Of a DNA stretch of 64,000 bases, positions 1-11,028 are shown in pieces (position 1 is the stretch's first letter; each line of letters opens with the position of its first letter). The notes beneath the pieces are model-generated. The model searched no databases, was not told where the DNA came from, and was given only the letters and a program-made list of their open reading frames with translations. This DNA comes from Pteria penguin (Eukaryota; Mollusca; Bivalvia; Pterioida; Pteriidae), in contig CM068581.1 in the NCBI GenBank assembly GCA_035048485.1, forward strand, positions 9,189,430 through 9,253,429, in the 5' to 3' direction. The position numbers were made by a program, and so were the translations under genes.

Positions 1-449
1 GAACTCAGTAGGTAGCGTATCTGGGTCGGTTCAGAGTGATCCCGGTTTACTCGGGTCTGACTCGTCGGGTGTGGCTTAAGGTCAAGGAGATCCCGGTTTA
101 GCTCTGATCTGGCTCGGGGTAATGGAGACCACGGTTTGACTTGGGTCTTGCTCACGGTCAAGGAGATCCCGGTTTGGCTCTGATCTGGCTCGGGGTAATG
201 GAGACCACGGTTTGACTTGGGTCTTGCTCACGGTCATGGAGATCCCGGTTTGGCTCTGATCTGGCTCGGGGTAATGGAGACCACGGTTTGACTTGGGTCT
301 TGCTCACGGTTATGTAGATCCCGGTTTGGCTTTGATCTGGCTCGGGGTAATGGAGACCACGGTTTGACTTGGGTCTTGCTCACGGTCATGGAGATCCCGG
401 TTTGGCTTTGATCTGGCTCGGGGTAATGGAGACCACGGTTTGACTTGAT
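1..449. repeat. 76-bp tandem minisatellite, about five units
   Basis: Successive units start at 80, 156, 232, 308 and 384, exactly 76 bp apart and with few substitutions. Each carries GAGATCCCGGTTT and GGAGACCACGGTTTGACTT. Positions 1-79 hold a more diverged piece of the same family, so the array probably continues to the left of the window. The unit is unusually GC-rich for this window. No reading frame is conserved. Confidence 0.95.
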
Positions 450-884
450 TAAATGTCTGTATATGTATCATGTGAGTAATATTTAAGGTTTAAGATCTTT
501 TTGTTGAGACTGATTTATGGAAATATTCAGCAAAATATATGGTTAAAACGATGACTTACCATATGTCATTGACCTTTGGAGTAAAATAGTAACATTATGG
601 GTTGCAACGATTTTCAAATTTACCGCTGCGGAGTTATTAAAAAGTTGATCGGTACTTTAATGTATCTTATATTGTAGTTGAAGTACTTCTGTTTGTTGAT
701 ATTCAACCTCGTTTGTTAATATACTTGATTATTATCCATCATTTGTATATATACCTCTGGGACTTCTATGCAATCCACATGAGATCTTGATGTTCTGGTG
801 TTTACCGCGACAAGGAGGTACTCCTACGACATTGTTCCCTCTCTCTTTCAATGGCAATACCAGTATAATATCTGGTGTCTGTCT
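450..884. other. unassigned AT-rich spacer
   Basis: Single-copy-looking DNA between two minisatellites. I see no exon-like stretch, RNA gene or element end here. Confidence 0.5.
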
Positions 885-3031
885 GTGCTCACGGCATCGC
901 ATGTACAACTCTGGGACTCTGATTGTCAGTGCTCATGGCAATGTTCATATAACTCTGGGGTTCTGATTGTCAGTGCTCACGGCATCGTATATATAACACT
1001 AGGACTCTGATTGTCATTGCTCACAACATCGTATATATAACTCTGGGACTCTGATTGTCAGTGCTCTCGGCATCGTATATATAACAATAGGACTCTGATT
1101 GTCAGTGCTCACGGCATCGTATATATAACTCTGGGATTCTATTTGTCAGTGCTCACGGCATTGTATATATAACTCACGGCATCGTATATATAATTCTGGG
1201 GTTCTGATTGTCAGTGCTCACGGCATCGTATATATAACTCTGGGATTCTAATTGTCAGTGCTCACGGCATCGTATATATAACTCTGGGGTTCTAATTTTC
1301 AGTGCTCACGGCATTGTATATATAACTCACGGCATCGTATATATAACTCTGTGACTCTGATTGTTAGTCCTCACGACATCGTATAAATAACTCTGGGATT
1401 CTAATTGTCAGTGCTCACTGCATCGTATATAAAACTCTGGGACTCTGTCAGTGCTCGCGGCATCGTATATATATAACTCTGGGATTCTGATTGTCAGTGC
1501 TCACGGCATTGTATATATAACTCACGGGTTCTGATTGTCAGTGCTCACGGCATCGTATATATAAAACTGGGACTCTGATTGTCAGTGCTCACGGCATCGT
1601 ATATATAACTCTGGGATTCTAATTGTCAGTGCTCACAGCATCGTACATATAACTCTGGAACTCTGTCAGTGCTCATGGTATCATATATATAACTGTGGGG
1701 TTCTGATTGTCAGTGCTCACGACATCGTATATATTACTCTGGGACTCTGATTGTCAGTGCTCACGGCATCGTATATATAACTCTGGGACTCTGATTGTCA
1801 GTGCTCAAGGCATCGTATATACAACTCTGGGACTCTGTCAGTGCTCACTATATCGTATATATAACACTAAGACTCTGATTGGCAGTGCTCACGGCATCGT
1901 ATATATAACTCTGTGATTCTAATTGTCAGTGCTCACGGCATTGTATATATAACTCTAGGACTCTGATTGTCAGTGCTCACGGCATCGTATATATAACTCT
2001 GGGATTCTAATTGTCAGTGCTCACGGCATCGGATATATAACTCTGGGATTCTAATTGTCAGTGCTCACTGCATTGTATATAAAACTCTGGGACTCTGTCA
2101 GTGCTCGCGGCATCGTATATATATAACTCTGGGATTCTAATTGTCAGTGCTCACGGCATCGTATATATAACTCACGGCATCGTATATATAACTCTGGGAC
2201 TCTGATTGTCGGTGCTCACGGCATCATATATATAACTCACGGCATCATATGTACAACTCTGGGACTCTGATTGTCGGTGCTCACGGCATCGTATATATAA
2301 CTCTGGGGTTCTGATTGTCAGTGCTCACGGCATCGTATATATAACTCTGGGACTCTGATTGTCAGTGCTCACGGCATCGTATATATATAACTATGGGGTT
2401 CTGATTGTCAGTGCTTACGGCATCGTATATATAACTCTGGGACTCTGTCAGTGCTCACTATATCGTATATATAACACTAGGACTCTGATTGTTAGTCCTC
2501 ACGGCATGGTATATATTACTCTGGGATTTTACTTGTCAGTGCTCACGGCATTGTATATATAAAACTCTGGGATTCTAATTGTCAGTGCTCACGGCATTGT
2601 ATATATAACTCACGGCATCGTATATATAACTCTAGGACTGATTGTCAGTGCTCACTGTATCGTATATACAATACATGGACTCTGATTGTCAATGCTCACG
2701 GCATCGTATATATAACTATGGGACTCTAATTGTCAGTGCTCACGGCATTGTATATATAACTCTGGGATTCTAATTGTCAGTGCTCACGGCATTGTATATA
2801 TAACTCACGGCATCGTATATATAATTCTAGAACTCTGATTGTTAGTGCTTACGGCATCGTAAACATAAGTCTGGGACTCTGATTGTCAGTGCTCACGGCA
2901 TCGTATATATAACTCTGGGACTCTGATTGTCAGTGCTCACGGCATCGTATATATAACCCTGGGACTCTGATTGTCAGTGCTCACGGCATCGTACATATAA
3001 CTGTAGGACTTTGTCAGTGCTCACGGCATCG
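885..3031. repeat. 44-bp minisatellite, close to 50 units
   Basis: The unit contains CTCTGGGACTCTGATTGTCA, GTGCTCACGGCATCG and TATATATAA. Units differ by point changes and by two recurrent indels: loss of the TGATT segment (as in GACTCTGTCAG) and insertion of an extra 21-bp CTCACGGCATCG-TATATATAA segment. Small open frames here (for example 1707-1916 and 2359-2562) shift with these indels and are not genes. Every unit holds a TATATATAA box. Confidence 0.95.
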
Positions 3032-3651
3032 TATCAGACACATTCATGACAAGACGAGCAAGACAAGGACTCGACATAGAAGATTCCAATCTGCTTGGAA
3101 CAGATGATATACAAGTCTGATGTGATCAAAGTGTAATCGTCTTAAGTGTGGAAAAAGTTTTTACTACCATGACAAACACATTAACCCCGTCCTAGTCAGT
3201 GAATCAAGTTTACAGAGGTGATACCCGTATTCAGAGAAAATTAATGATACCAAGCAAGTTGAAACAAACGTTCTCTCCCATTCTATCATTACAATTAGTA
3301 TTATTGTCATACAAACTCTTGAAGTATATTTCTGCGCAATTTTTATTAAGTACAATATGAGATTTATAAATAGTTAACTTCGATAAAAACACAACAAAAC
3401 CTATACCTTATTTAGCAGAAGTGGAAGAAACAATGAAAGAATTTCATATGTAAGATATAATTTGAAATGCTCTCATTAAGAAAAAAGAAAGATAGAAAAA
3501 ACCCAACAACAACCTCCCCCCCCCCCCAATAAAAAAACCCAACAAACAAAAAGGAGGGGTGGAAGGGAGGGAGATAGGTCTGGATATCGTCAATTCTTGA
3601 ACAGCAAGAACAGTAATACCGAAATAGTTAATTTCATTTGTGTTTCATTTT
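3032..3651. other. spacer with poly-C and purine tracts
   Basis: Mostly unique. It holds an 11-base C run at 3518-3528 followed by an A-rich stretch and a G/A-rich purine tract near 3550-3575. No gene was recognised. Confidence 0.5.
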
Positions 3652-4140
3652 TGTCCCCCGCTTTTCGCGAAAGTGTGGGGACATTAAATCTCATTCGTCT
3701 GTCCATCCGTCTGTCTGTCTGTCTGTCTGTCTGTTCGTCTATCACAAAACTTTAACCTTGGTCATAACTTTTTAACCTTACCAATTTTTTTTATTATGTC
3801 ACCTTGACCGTGAACTTTGATGTACCTCAATGTAACTTTTTAACCGTAAGACGTGGGGCCTTCATATTTGGCTTGTATGTCTCTAATGGCAATACCTTTC
3901 CGTTGACATCAGAATTTTTTATCATGTGACCTTGACCGTGACCTTTGAGCTACTTCGATGTAACTTTTAAAACACTTTTTAACTGTAAGACGTAGGGCCT
4001 TCATATTTGGAATGTGTGTCCCTAATTGCAATACCTTTCCGTTGGTACCAAACTTTTTATAATGTGACCTTTGACATACGTCAATGTAACTTTTTGACCG
4101 TTAGACATAGGGCTTTTATATTTGGCATGTGTGCCCCGAA
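3652..4140 (+). repeat. hairpin-led half-site repeat family, copy 1
   Basis: Begins with an imperfect hairpin at 3654-3685 (TGTCCCC, then GCTTTTCGCGAAAG, then GGGGACA). This is followed by (TCTG)n at 3709-3733 and about three degenerate units of 140-150 bp. The units contain GTGACCTTGACCGTGACCTT, a run TTCATATTTGG and ATACCTTTCCGTTG. The same layout recurs at 30482 and 61057. The small frames 4007-4192 and 4122-4355 are chance frames in it. Confidence 0.75.
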
Positions 4141-4427
4141 TTGCAGATGCAAACGGGGGCCACAATTCTCTAAATTTGCTTATCGAAATTAAAGCATGGT
4201 GTTCGATTGAACATCGTCACAAACCTCACCCCACCCCACCCTGTTCTACACTTAAATGTAGAGCTACAGCTGAGAAACCTGTGTATATACACAGGGAAAT
4301 TTGTATGAAACGCATTTATTTTTCTTATTTCTATGTGCGAATGTACCCAAGCTGAAGCGGATCGTTGTGTTATCCGAATGACTGAACATTGACTAGCCTT
4401 CAGAGGGATTTAAACCCGAGACATTTA

Positions 4428-4678
4428 GGGCCAGTTGATTGAAACTCTAACCACTAGTTAAGCTAATCAATGGCTAAATGTCATCTGACTATATCTTTAA
4501 AATGAGAAGACTCTAAGTTGTTGTTTGTGTATTGATCTGTTGCATATGAAACAAGCTTTGTAAAGTAATTTAGATTTTTTTATCCAGAAATCTTATAAAT
4601 TAAATAAATTGTCTCTAAAATTTTATCCACTGGTTAGCTTAACCAGTCACTGTGGTTAAAGTTTCGAACAACTGGCCC
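4428..4678. mobile_element. 251-bp inverted-repeat MITE-like element
   Basis: The left end GGGCCAGTTGATTGAAACTC and the reverse complement of the right end, GGGCCAGTTGTTCGAAACTT, align for about 45 bp. Both continue into ACCAC and TTAAGCTAA. The interior is AT-rich and non-coding. No clear target duplication is visible. This is a non-autonomous DNA transposon by structure; superfamily unknown. Confidence 0.7.
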
Positions 4679-5387
4679 CTGGAAACCTAAGTATGCTGCC
4701 GACCCCGCGTCTTAGTCACATCGGCTTGTATTGGATGTAAAGGCTGAGATGCTCCTCTGAAAAAACACCGAACTGAGATTAAATCAAGGAGCATTCACCC
4801 TTGACATCAAATCGTGTCTTGAGTTCTGTCTTTTGTACAGTACAGGACCACTATACACGAGCAGTAAAATATATTTGAGAATTTAATCATGAAACTAGAA
4901 TGATCTGTATCTAAGACATTTTACTACCATAAAACTTGAACTTTTTTAGATGAATAAACAATGATGTTGGCATTCATGAAGAGAGTGTAGGTAAATCAAT
5001 ATCGTTTTTCCATACAGTTCTGAAACAGAGTATTTTTCTTTCATTGACAGATTACATGCACATCAATAGGACATTCCTGAAATTTATCTCCCTAAGGATC
5101 TAGATTATAGCTCTGTGGGGATACACGTATAGATCTTGTTTCGTATATAATTTAATAGCAGTGGTACATGTATGCGTAAATATATATATACCTTATAATT
5201 AATGAAGACGACATTTCAGCAAAACCTTTTTGACGTATCTCTATACTGAACGTATTATCACTTCTGAATGATTTACCAAAACACCTTTTACATTACTATT
5301 GCCACTATACATAATTAAGAGCACAGTTTTACATAACACCGTACATTGAGACTTTATGCATTACACATGAATTTAGACTTATGCTGC
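4679..5387. other. unassigned spacer
   Basis: No gene, RNA or element end recognised in this AT-rich stretch. Confidence 0.5.
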
Positions 5388-5820
5388 GGAACCACCCGAC
5401 TCAGTGGGGAGTTTTTGTGCCACGTTTACCGTCACACGGTACTTCGGATTTTACTATCTTAACCCAAAGAAAAGACGCGGCCTAGTCTCGGATACGACTC
5501 GAACTCGGAACCTCTCGGTCAGAGACATTGATTGATTTTTGTTTTACGTCACACCACGAATATCTCACGTATATGGTGACGGCATCTGCCTGATGCGGGG
5601 CATACAAATTTTGACCTTTGCAACCGACCCACCCGAAGCAGTGAGGGATCTTTAACGTGCCATGCATACCACGACACGGGGCCTCGGTTTTTACTGTCTC
5701 ATCCGAAAGACAGGACACCGGCATGACCAGAGCGGAAATCGAACCCCGGCCTCCGGATTAGGAGTCCAGCGTGATACCACTAGGCCACGCCGGCTTCCGG
5801 TCAGAGACAAAGTATCTTTA
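5388..5820 (-). mobile_element. older SINE family A copy, split by a younger one
   Basis: Positions 5388-5527 resemble a diverged minus-strand version of the central part and tRNA-like head of the SINE at 5528-5797. The resemblance covers the CCACCCGA..CAGTG block, an ACGGTACTTCGG block and a B-box-like GACTCGAACTCGG. The sequence resumes at about 5810 after the younger insertion. Divergence makes the outer limits approximate. Confidence 0.6.
5528..5797 (-). mobile_element. SINE family A, tRNA-derived, minus strand
   Basis: Read on the minus strand it starts with a tRNA-like head carrying an A box (TGGCCTAGTGGTATC) and a B box (GGTTCGATTTCC). A conserved body follows, with TTTCGGATGAGACAGT, AAAAACCGAGG and TTAAAGATCCCTCAC, and then a tail of ATCA-type repeats. 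A 12-bp target duplication, CGGTCAGAGACA, flanks it at 5516-5527 and 5798-5809. The head cannot be a working tRNA: it leads straight into the SINE body. The open frame at 5482-5724 is incidental. Confidence 0.9.
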
Positions 5821-6547
5821 CAGCGTTGAATTATTTTTACATTGGATGGTGTTGTTCAAATGTTACCATTACGTTATTGCGAGTAATGTACAGGATGCAC
5901 TGATTAGGCTACCTGATATAAGTGTTATATGTCTGGCGTATAATATGAAAGCGGAATTTTGATGTCATGCTTTACGTCAAATTTACTGTAGTATGTGAAT
6001 GATACATTTACTTATTCAATGGAATTTTGATTTAATTTCTTAATGGAATTTGAGAATTGCATATACCATAATGTCCGGCGTTTGCAATCTTCCCGTCGTC
6101 GTCTTGTGGTTATAAACAAACGTTATCGCTATTCATATTGAGCAGTAAGATCTATTATTTAGACCGTAAGTGAATGATAGGATATTATTAGTCATTCTTG
6201 AAAATAAACCTTTCAGATATTCAAAATGACCACTTCTTTTCCTGGCCTGAAAGTTCTGTTGATACGAGGTCATGGTTTGAGAAAAGGGTATGACCTGTAA
6301 CTGCTTATAAATGACAATCACAATTATCCGATGATCAAAATGACCGTCTTGACCACCGTGTTGGCCATTTTGAAAATTTTATAATCCCTTCCTTTCCTAA
6401 TTTAAGATTCCTATTAATATGAAACCTTAAATTGAGTATATGGTATTGCCTGCAATTTGTCATAATTAAGAATCAGACCCGTCCGCTATTTCAAATTACC
6501 ACCATTACAGATTTTTGTTATAACCTGGTTAAGCCTGTAGATATGGA
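5821..6547. other. degenerate repeat region, no gene
   Basis: From about 6300 onward phrases such as TTCAAAATGACC, CCTATTAATATGA and GGCCTGCATTTGG recur in degenerate form. This looks like an old tandem or dispersed family leading into the duplication that follows. No coding signal is seen. Confidence 0.5.
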
Positions 6548-7993
6548 ACCTGGAAGGTTGGGAATGGCCTGCATTTGGTCCTGAATGAAAATAAGGTCTT
6601 TTCGATATTCAAAATCTTGATTTTCTTCTTAACGGTACTACTCTTAAAGTGCTATTAGAATGCTGGGGTATTTTGCATTTACTTAAAATCCTAATTGAAT
6701 TATTATAAAATTCATAAAAATTACTGCTCCTCCTACTTCAATATTTCTCTGAGAGATATCTGAAAATATCCATTTCCCCGATTTTACGGGAAAACCCGAG
6801 TAAAATAAAATGTTTCCTGTAAAACTTGTACAATTTTTAACGTTATAATTTAAACTAAAGGAAAAGTAGCATTGGTGCAACTTTTGACGTCACATATTAC
6901 GAAGATTATCGACTAATAAAACCCTCCGAACTGTTGATGGATTATTGTATATATCTTGTGACTGGAGTCATGCTGCAGTGCATTTTTTTGTCAGCGACTT
7001 GTGTATGTAGATACGCACACTGTATAGAAAAATTGCGAACATTTTTATAACACTTAAAGCGATAAATTCTTTGATATGAAGCTCTTACTAGTTGATAGAG
7101 ATGATCTCTTTGTGTCATACATGAATATTAGAATTATTCGATATTCAAAATTTCCACCTCGACAACCTTCTTGAATTTCTTATAATTGCTACCTTTTCTG
7201 TACGTAAATTCCTAATGATATGAGGCATCGGCTGAATAATAACGTATGCCCTGTATTTAATCCAGGATGAACCTGGAAGGTTGGGAATGGCCTGCATTTG
7301 GTCCTGAATGAAAATAAGGTCTTTTCGATATTCAAAATCTTGATTTTCTTCTTAACGGTACTACTCTTAAAGTGCTATTAGAATGCTGGGGTATTTTGCA
7401 TTTACTTAAAATCCTAATTGAATTATTATAAAATTCATAAAAATTACTGCTCCTCCTACTTCAATATTTCTCTGAGAGATATCTGAAAATATCCATTTCC
7501 CCGATTTTACGGGAAAACCCGAGTAAAATAAAATGTTTCCTGTAAAACTTGTACAATTTTTAACGTTATAATTTAAACTAAAGGAAAAGTAGCATTGGTG
7601 CAACTTTTGACGTCACATATTACGAAGATTACCGACTAATAAAACCCTCCGAACTGTTGATGGATTATTGTATATATCTTGTGACTGGAGTCATGCTGTA
7701 GTGCATTTTTTTGTCAGCGACTTGTGTATGTAGATACGCACACTGTATAGAAAAATTGCGAACATTTTTATAACACTTAAAGCGATAAATTCTTTGATAT
7801 GAAGCTCTTACTGGTTGATAGAGATGATCTCTTTGTGTCATACATGAATATTAGAATTATTAGATATTCAAAATTTCCACCTCGACAACCTTCTTGAATT
7901 TCTTATAATTGCTACCTTTTCTGTACGTAAATTCCTAATGATATGAGGCATCGGCTGAATAATACCGTATGCCCTGTATTTAATCCAGGATGA
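6548..7993. repeat. recent 723-bp tandem duplication
   Basis: Unit 1 is 6548-7270 and unit 2 is 7271-7993, starting at identical ACCTGGAAGGTTGGG. I count only about five substitutions (for example ATTATCGACT against ATTACCGACT), so identity is near 99%. The duplicated 65-residue minus-strand frame (6683-6880 and 7406-7603) has no recognisable domain and is not supported as a gene. Confidence 0.95.
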
Positions 7994-8494
7994 AAACGGA
8001 CCCGTCAATGATTAACATGGCGGCCATATTGAAGTTTTTGTTATTGCATATTTTCCTGTACAGTAAGTACTATTGATAAGTTATCTTAAGTAGATGATGT
8101 ACTATCACACGCAGTTGATCCTGAAAATTAAACTCCAACAGAATTTGAAATGTCTTGTTTTATTCTTCTTCTGATGAACATAGGGTGGTCACTCAATCAC
8201 TATATATCTTAAACTATAAATATGATAGTTTGACATATATCACTAATATATCAATCAGATGTTCAAAAAAGCGAGTCATTGTGGACATCTCATAAAGACC
8301 ATTATATGTAAACATCATCTTTTCACAGAGTTAATTTTTAAGATACCAAAGTTTGTTACTTCAAGATTATTTTTTTTACGGTGGGGACATCCATTCCAAG
8401 ATTTCCAGGCTACTATGAATGCTACATTGCTGCGAGTGCTACAGTCTCCTGGGGCTAGTTACTGTCGTATTGTACTTAACAGATAGTGATGAAG

Positions 8495-8495
<1 letters not shown>
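7994..8495. other. spacer with a GGCGGCCAT motif
   Basis: Contains AACATGGCGGCCATATT at about 8013, a motif that also appears inverted near 22006 and 50604. No gene was recognised; the 8259-8486 frame lacks any domain or splice context. Confidence 0.45.
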
Positions 8496-8535
<40 letters not shown>

Positions 8536-8537
8536 AA

Positions 8538-9332
8538 GCACAAATAGAATCAGTGAAACACCTGGGAGTACTATGGACCTTGGATCTCCGAAGAAATACC
8601 TGTAGAAAATAAAGACAAATTAGACAAACATATAAAGCACAAAGACACTACAGTTAACAAGGCACCCTATATTTCACTTATATTCGTTCCCCGTCTGGGA
8701 CTCGAACCCACGACCTATGGTACCGAATCACCTAGCTGTCATGCATCCGACCCTCTAACCGACTGAGCTACCCGAGCTCCACAAAAAATGAAGCTTTAAT
8801 AGCCAATCATTAGCTAATCGCATGCATGACAACACGGCCGCGGAAAGTGAAGGAATTTACCCGACGTAAACGCAGGCGGGGAACGAATATAAGTGAAATA
8901 TAGGGTGCCTTGTTAACTGTAGTGTCTTTGTGCTTTATATGTTTGTCTAATTTGTCTTTATTTTCTACAGGTATTTCTTCGGAGATCCAAGGTCCATAGT
9001 ACTCCCAGGTGTTTCACTGATTCTATTTGTGCTTTATATGTTTATTTCTCTTTCAGTGATGTATCCTCTCAGGGGATCCGCCTGTGTTTACGTCGGGTAA
9101 ATTCCTTCACTTTCCGCGGCCGTGTTGTCATGCATGCGATTAGCTAATGATTGGCTATTAAAGCTTCATTTTTTGTGGAGCTCGGGTAGTTCAGTCGGTT
9201 AGAGGGTCGGATGCATGACAGCTAGGTGATTCGGTACCATAGGTCGTGGGTTCGAGTCCCAGACGGGGAACGAATATAAGTGAAATATAGGGTGCCTTGT
9301 TAACTGTAGTGTCTTTGTGCTTTATATGTTTG

Positions 9333-9338
<6 letters not shown>
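8538..9338. mobile_element. palindromic tRNA-like SINE complex
   Basis: Arms 8538-8693 and 8877-9032 are exact reverse complements over their full length (about 156 bp). The loop (8694-8876) is a tRNA-like SINE head in minus orientation with A box TAGCTCAGTCGG and B box GGTTCGAGTCC. A second head copy follows in plus orientation at about 9085-9270. It differs at roughly two positions and is again followed by the start of the arm sequence (9266-9338). (TA)n tracts border the complex at 8496-8524 and 9338-9395. Confidence 0.85.

Positions 9339-9395
<57 letters not shown>
9338..9395. repeat. (AT)n microsatellite
   Basis: Uninterrupted AT dinucleotide run directly abutting the right end of the SINE complex. 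Confidence 0.95.
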
Positions 9396-9398
<3 letters not shown>

Positions 9399-10562
9399 CT
9401 TCATGGCTTCCTTTTTAGACAATGCTATTTACGGTTTTGTCCTGCTTTCTATCGACAACGTCATTAATGCATGGAATTTTGTTTAGAATCACGTCACGTT
9501 TTTACCACGCATTGCCAGTCCGATGGGCCGGCGTTTTATGTTTAGTTGTTCACTTAACATTGAATAATCCATATCATAATACTGCTTTAAAAGTGAACAC
9601 GTAAAATACCAATATTAAATATGTTAAAAAACCATCGGGAATTATTATGGAGTGTCGTGTGGTAAACAGCGAGAACAGAGGACTTAAAAGTCGTCAGATA
9701 GGAGGCTAAATGCGCTTTCATGTAATATTTACGTCTTCTGGGATGTCTCTGCGAAAGTGCAGAAGCCATGTAAGCTTTTGTTTGTCTCAAGATATATAAG
9801 TACTTCACTTTGACATTTAAAAGCGGATGCTTTTGCGATTGATTACATTCTCTTTCACTCAATTAAATCAGCATGTATTCTTGGAAATGTATTAACACGT
9901 GTTGACAGAGTATGAAATGCAGTGTTGCGAGTTATTCGGCTACAAAAATCAAACGCAGTCTGAGAAACTAATCAAAAATGTTCAAGATGCATATTTGATG
10001 TTTGATCTGAAATAGATCCAATAAAAGTGTGTTGAGCATAATGTAGATTATTATGTGTCGCCTTCCAGGACATTTTACAGAGGACTGAATACGGTAGATT
10101 GTCTGATGAGGTATTTGTATTCACCTTTTCTTTTGATATATTAAGAATGTTTTGTAAAATTTATTATCCCACAACGCGTCGCAGGAATCATCACATTGTC
10201 TGTGTGTTAGACGATTTGGTTTACCTCTGTGTAACAGTCAGTTTTGAGGTAACTGTTAGTGGTTTGCCAATGTTATATAAGTGCAGACATTGCGAATGCG
10301 TGCTGCGGACGTCCTACATTTCACGCATTAGTGACTGGTTAACCTAAGCGTTTGAGTAACGTGGATCTGCTTCATATTTTACACACGGAACCTCAGACTT
10401 CATTACCTCATCCATCCGTAAAACAGGAGGCAGACGAGACTCGAAGTTTGGACCACTCGGCCGCTAGCCAGATACGATACTGGCTAAAGTACGTCTGCTC
10501 TGGCAGATTTAATTTAAACGAAAGAATATGTCGGAGTAAATTAGTACATCACGATAAATCCT
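9396..10562. other. unassigned spacer
   Basis: No convincing gene. A short degenerate tRNA-like piece (minus strand, about 10433-10470: GGCCGAGTGGTCC then TTCGAGTCTCG) may be a decayed SINE head. The open frames at 9422, 9587, 10099 and 10352 have no domains or splice context. Confidence 0.45.
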
Positions 10563-10564
10563 TA

Positions 10565-11026
10565 CTGTCCGCGACACTCACTTTGTAAACCGAAAAATCT
10601 GGATTTTCACTTATTTATTTTTAAAATAGTTTTACAAAATTAATATCAATCGACATATCTTGTTTAGTCGTAACTTTTGGTGTATGTTGTATGTTTCTAC
10701 GAAGAAGCATTCGTATTTTATAGGGAAAAATCATTTTAGATAGGGCATTTTCTATGTTAATTTTGACGTGACGTCGCCGATGTTTAACATTGAGTCTATG
10801 GGAAACTTGGCGACGTCACGTCAAAATTTAACATGGAAATCGCCCTATCTAAAATTGATTTTTTTTTCTATAAAATATGAACGCTTCTTCATACAAACAT
10901 ATAGCATACACCAAAAGTTACGACTAAACAAGATCTATCGAATGGTTTTGCCTTTTTGAAATTATTCTGAAGATGAAAAACTGAAAATCAAGATTTTCCG
11001 ATTTCCAGAGTGGGTGGCGCGGACAG
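10565..11026. mobile_element. 462-bp foldback MITE with TA target duplication
   Basis: The whole element is an inverted repeat. It begins CTGTCCGCGACAC and ends GTGGCGCGGACAG. Arms of about 210 bp meet around a loop near 10778-10807. A TA dinucleotide flanks each side (10563-10564 and 11027-11028), as expected for Tc1/mariner-type and some other DNA transposons. The inner arms carry the mirrored motif GACGTCACGTCAAAAT. No transposase is encoded. Confidence 0.9.
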
Positions 11027-11028
11027 TA

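Noticed and set aside
4428..4678. Harbinger-type 3-bp target duplication for this MITE
   Set aside because: Flanks TTA and CTG do not match, so no superfamily was assigned.
6683..7603. Duplicated 65-residue gene
   Set aside because: Both copies are identical because the whole 723 bp is duplicated; the frame has no domain and lies in old degenerate repeat.
9181..9270. Functional tRNA gene (plus strand), and its mirror at 8694-8790
   Set aside because: Good A and B boxes, but the sequence between them does not fold into an anticodon arm of normal size and the 3-prime side continues into a SINE tail.
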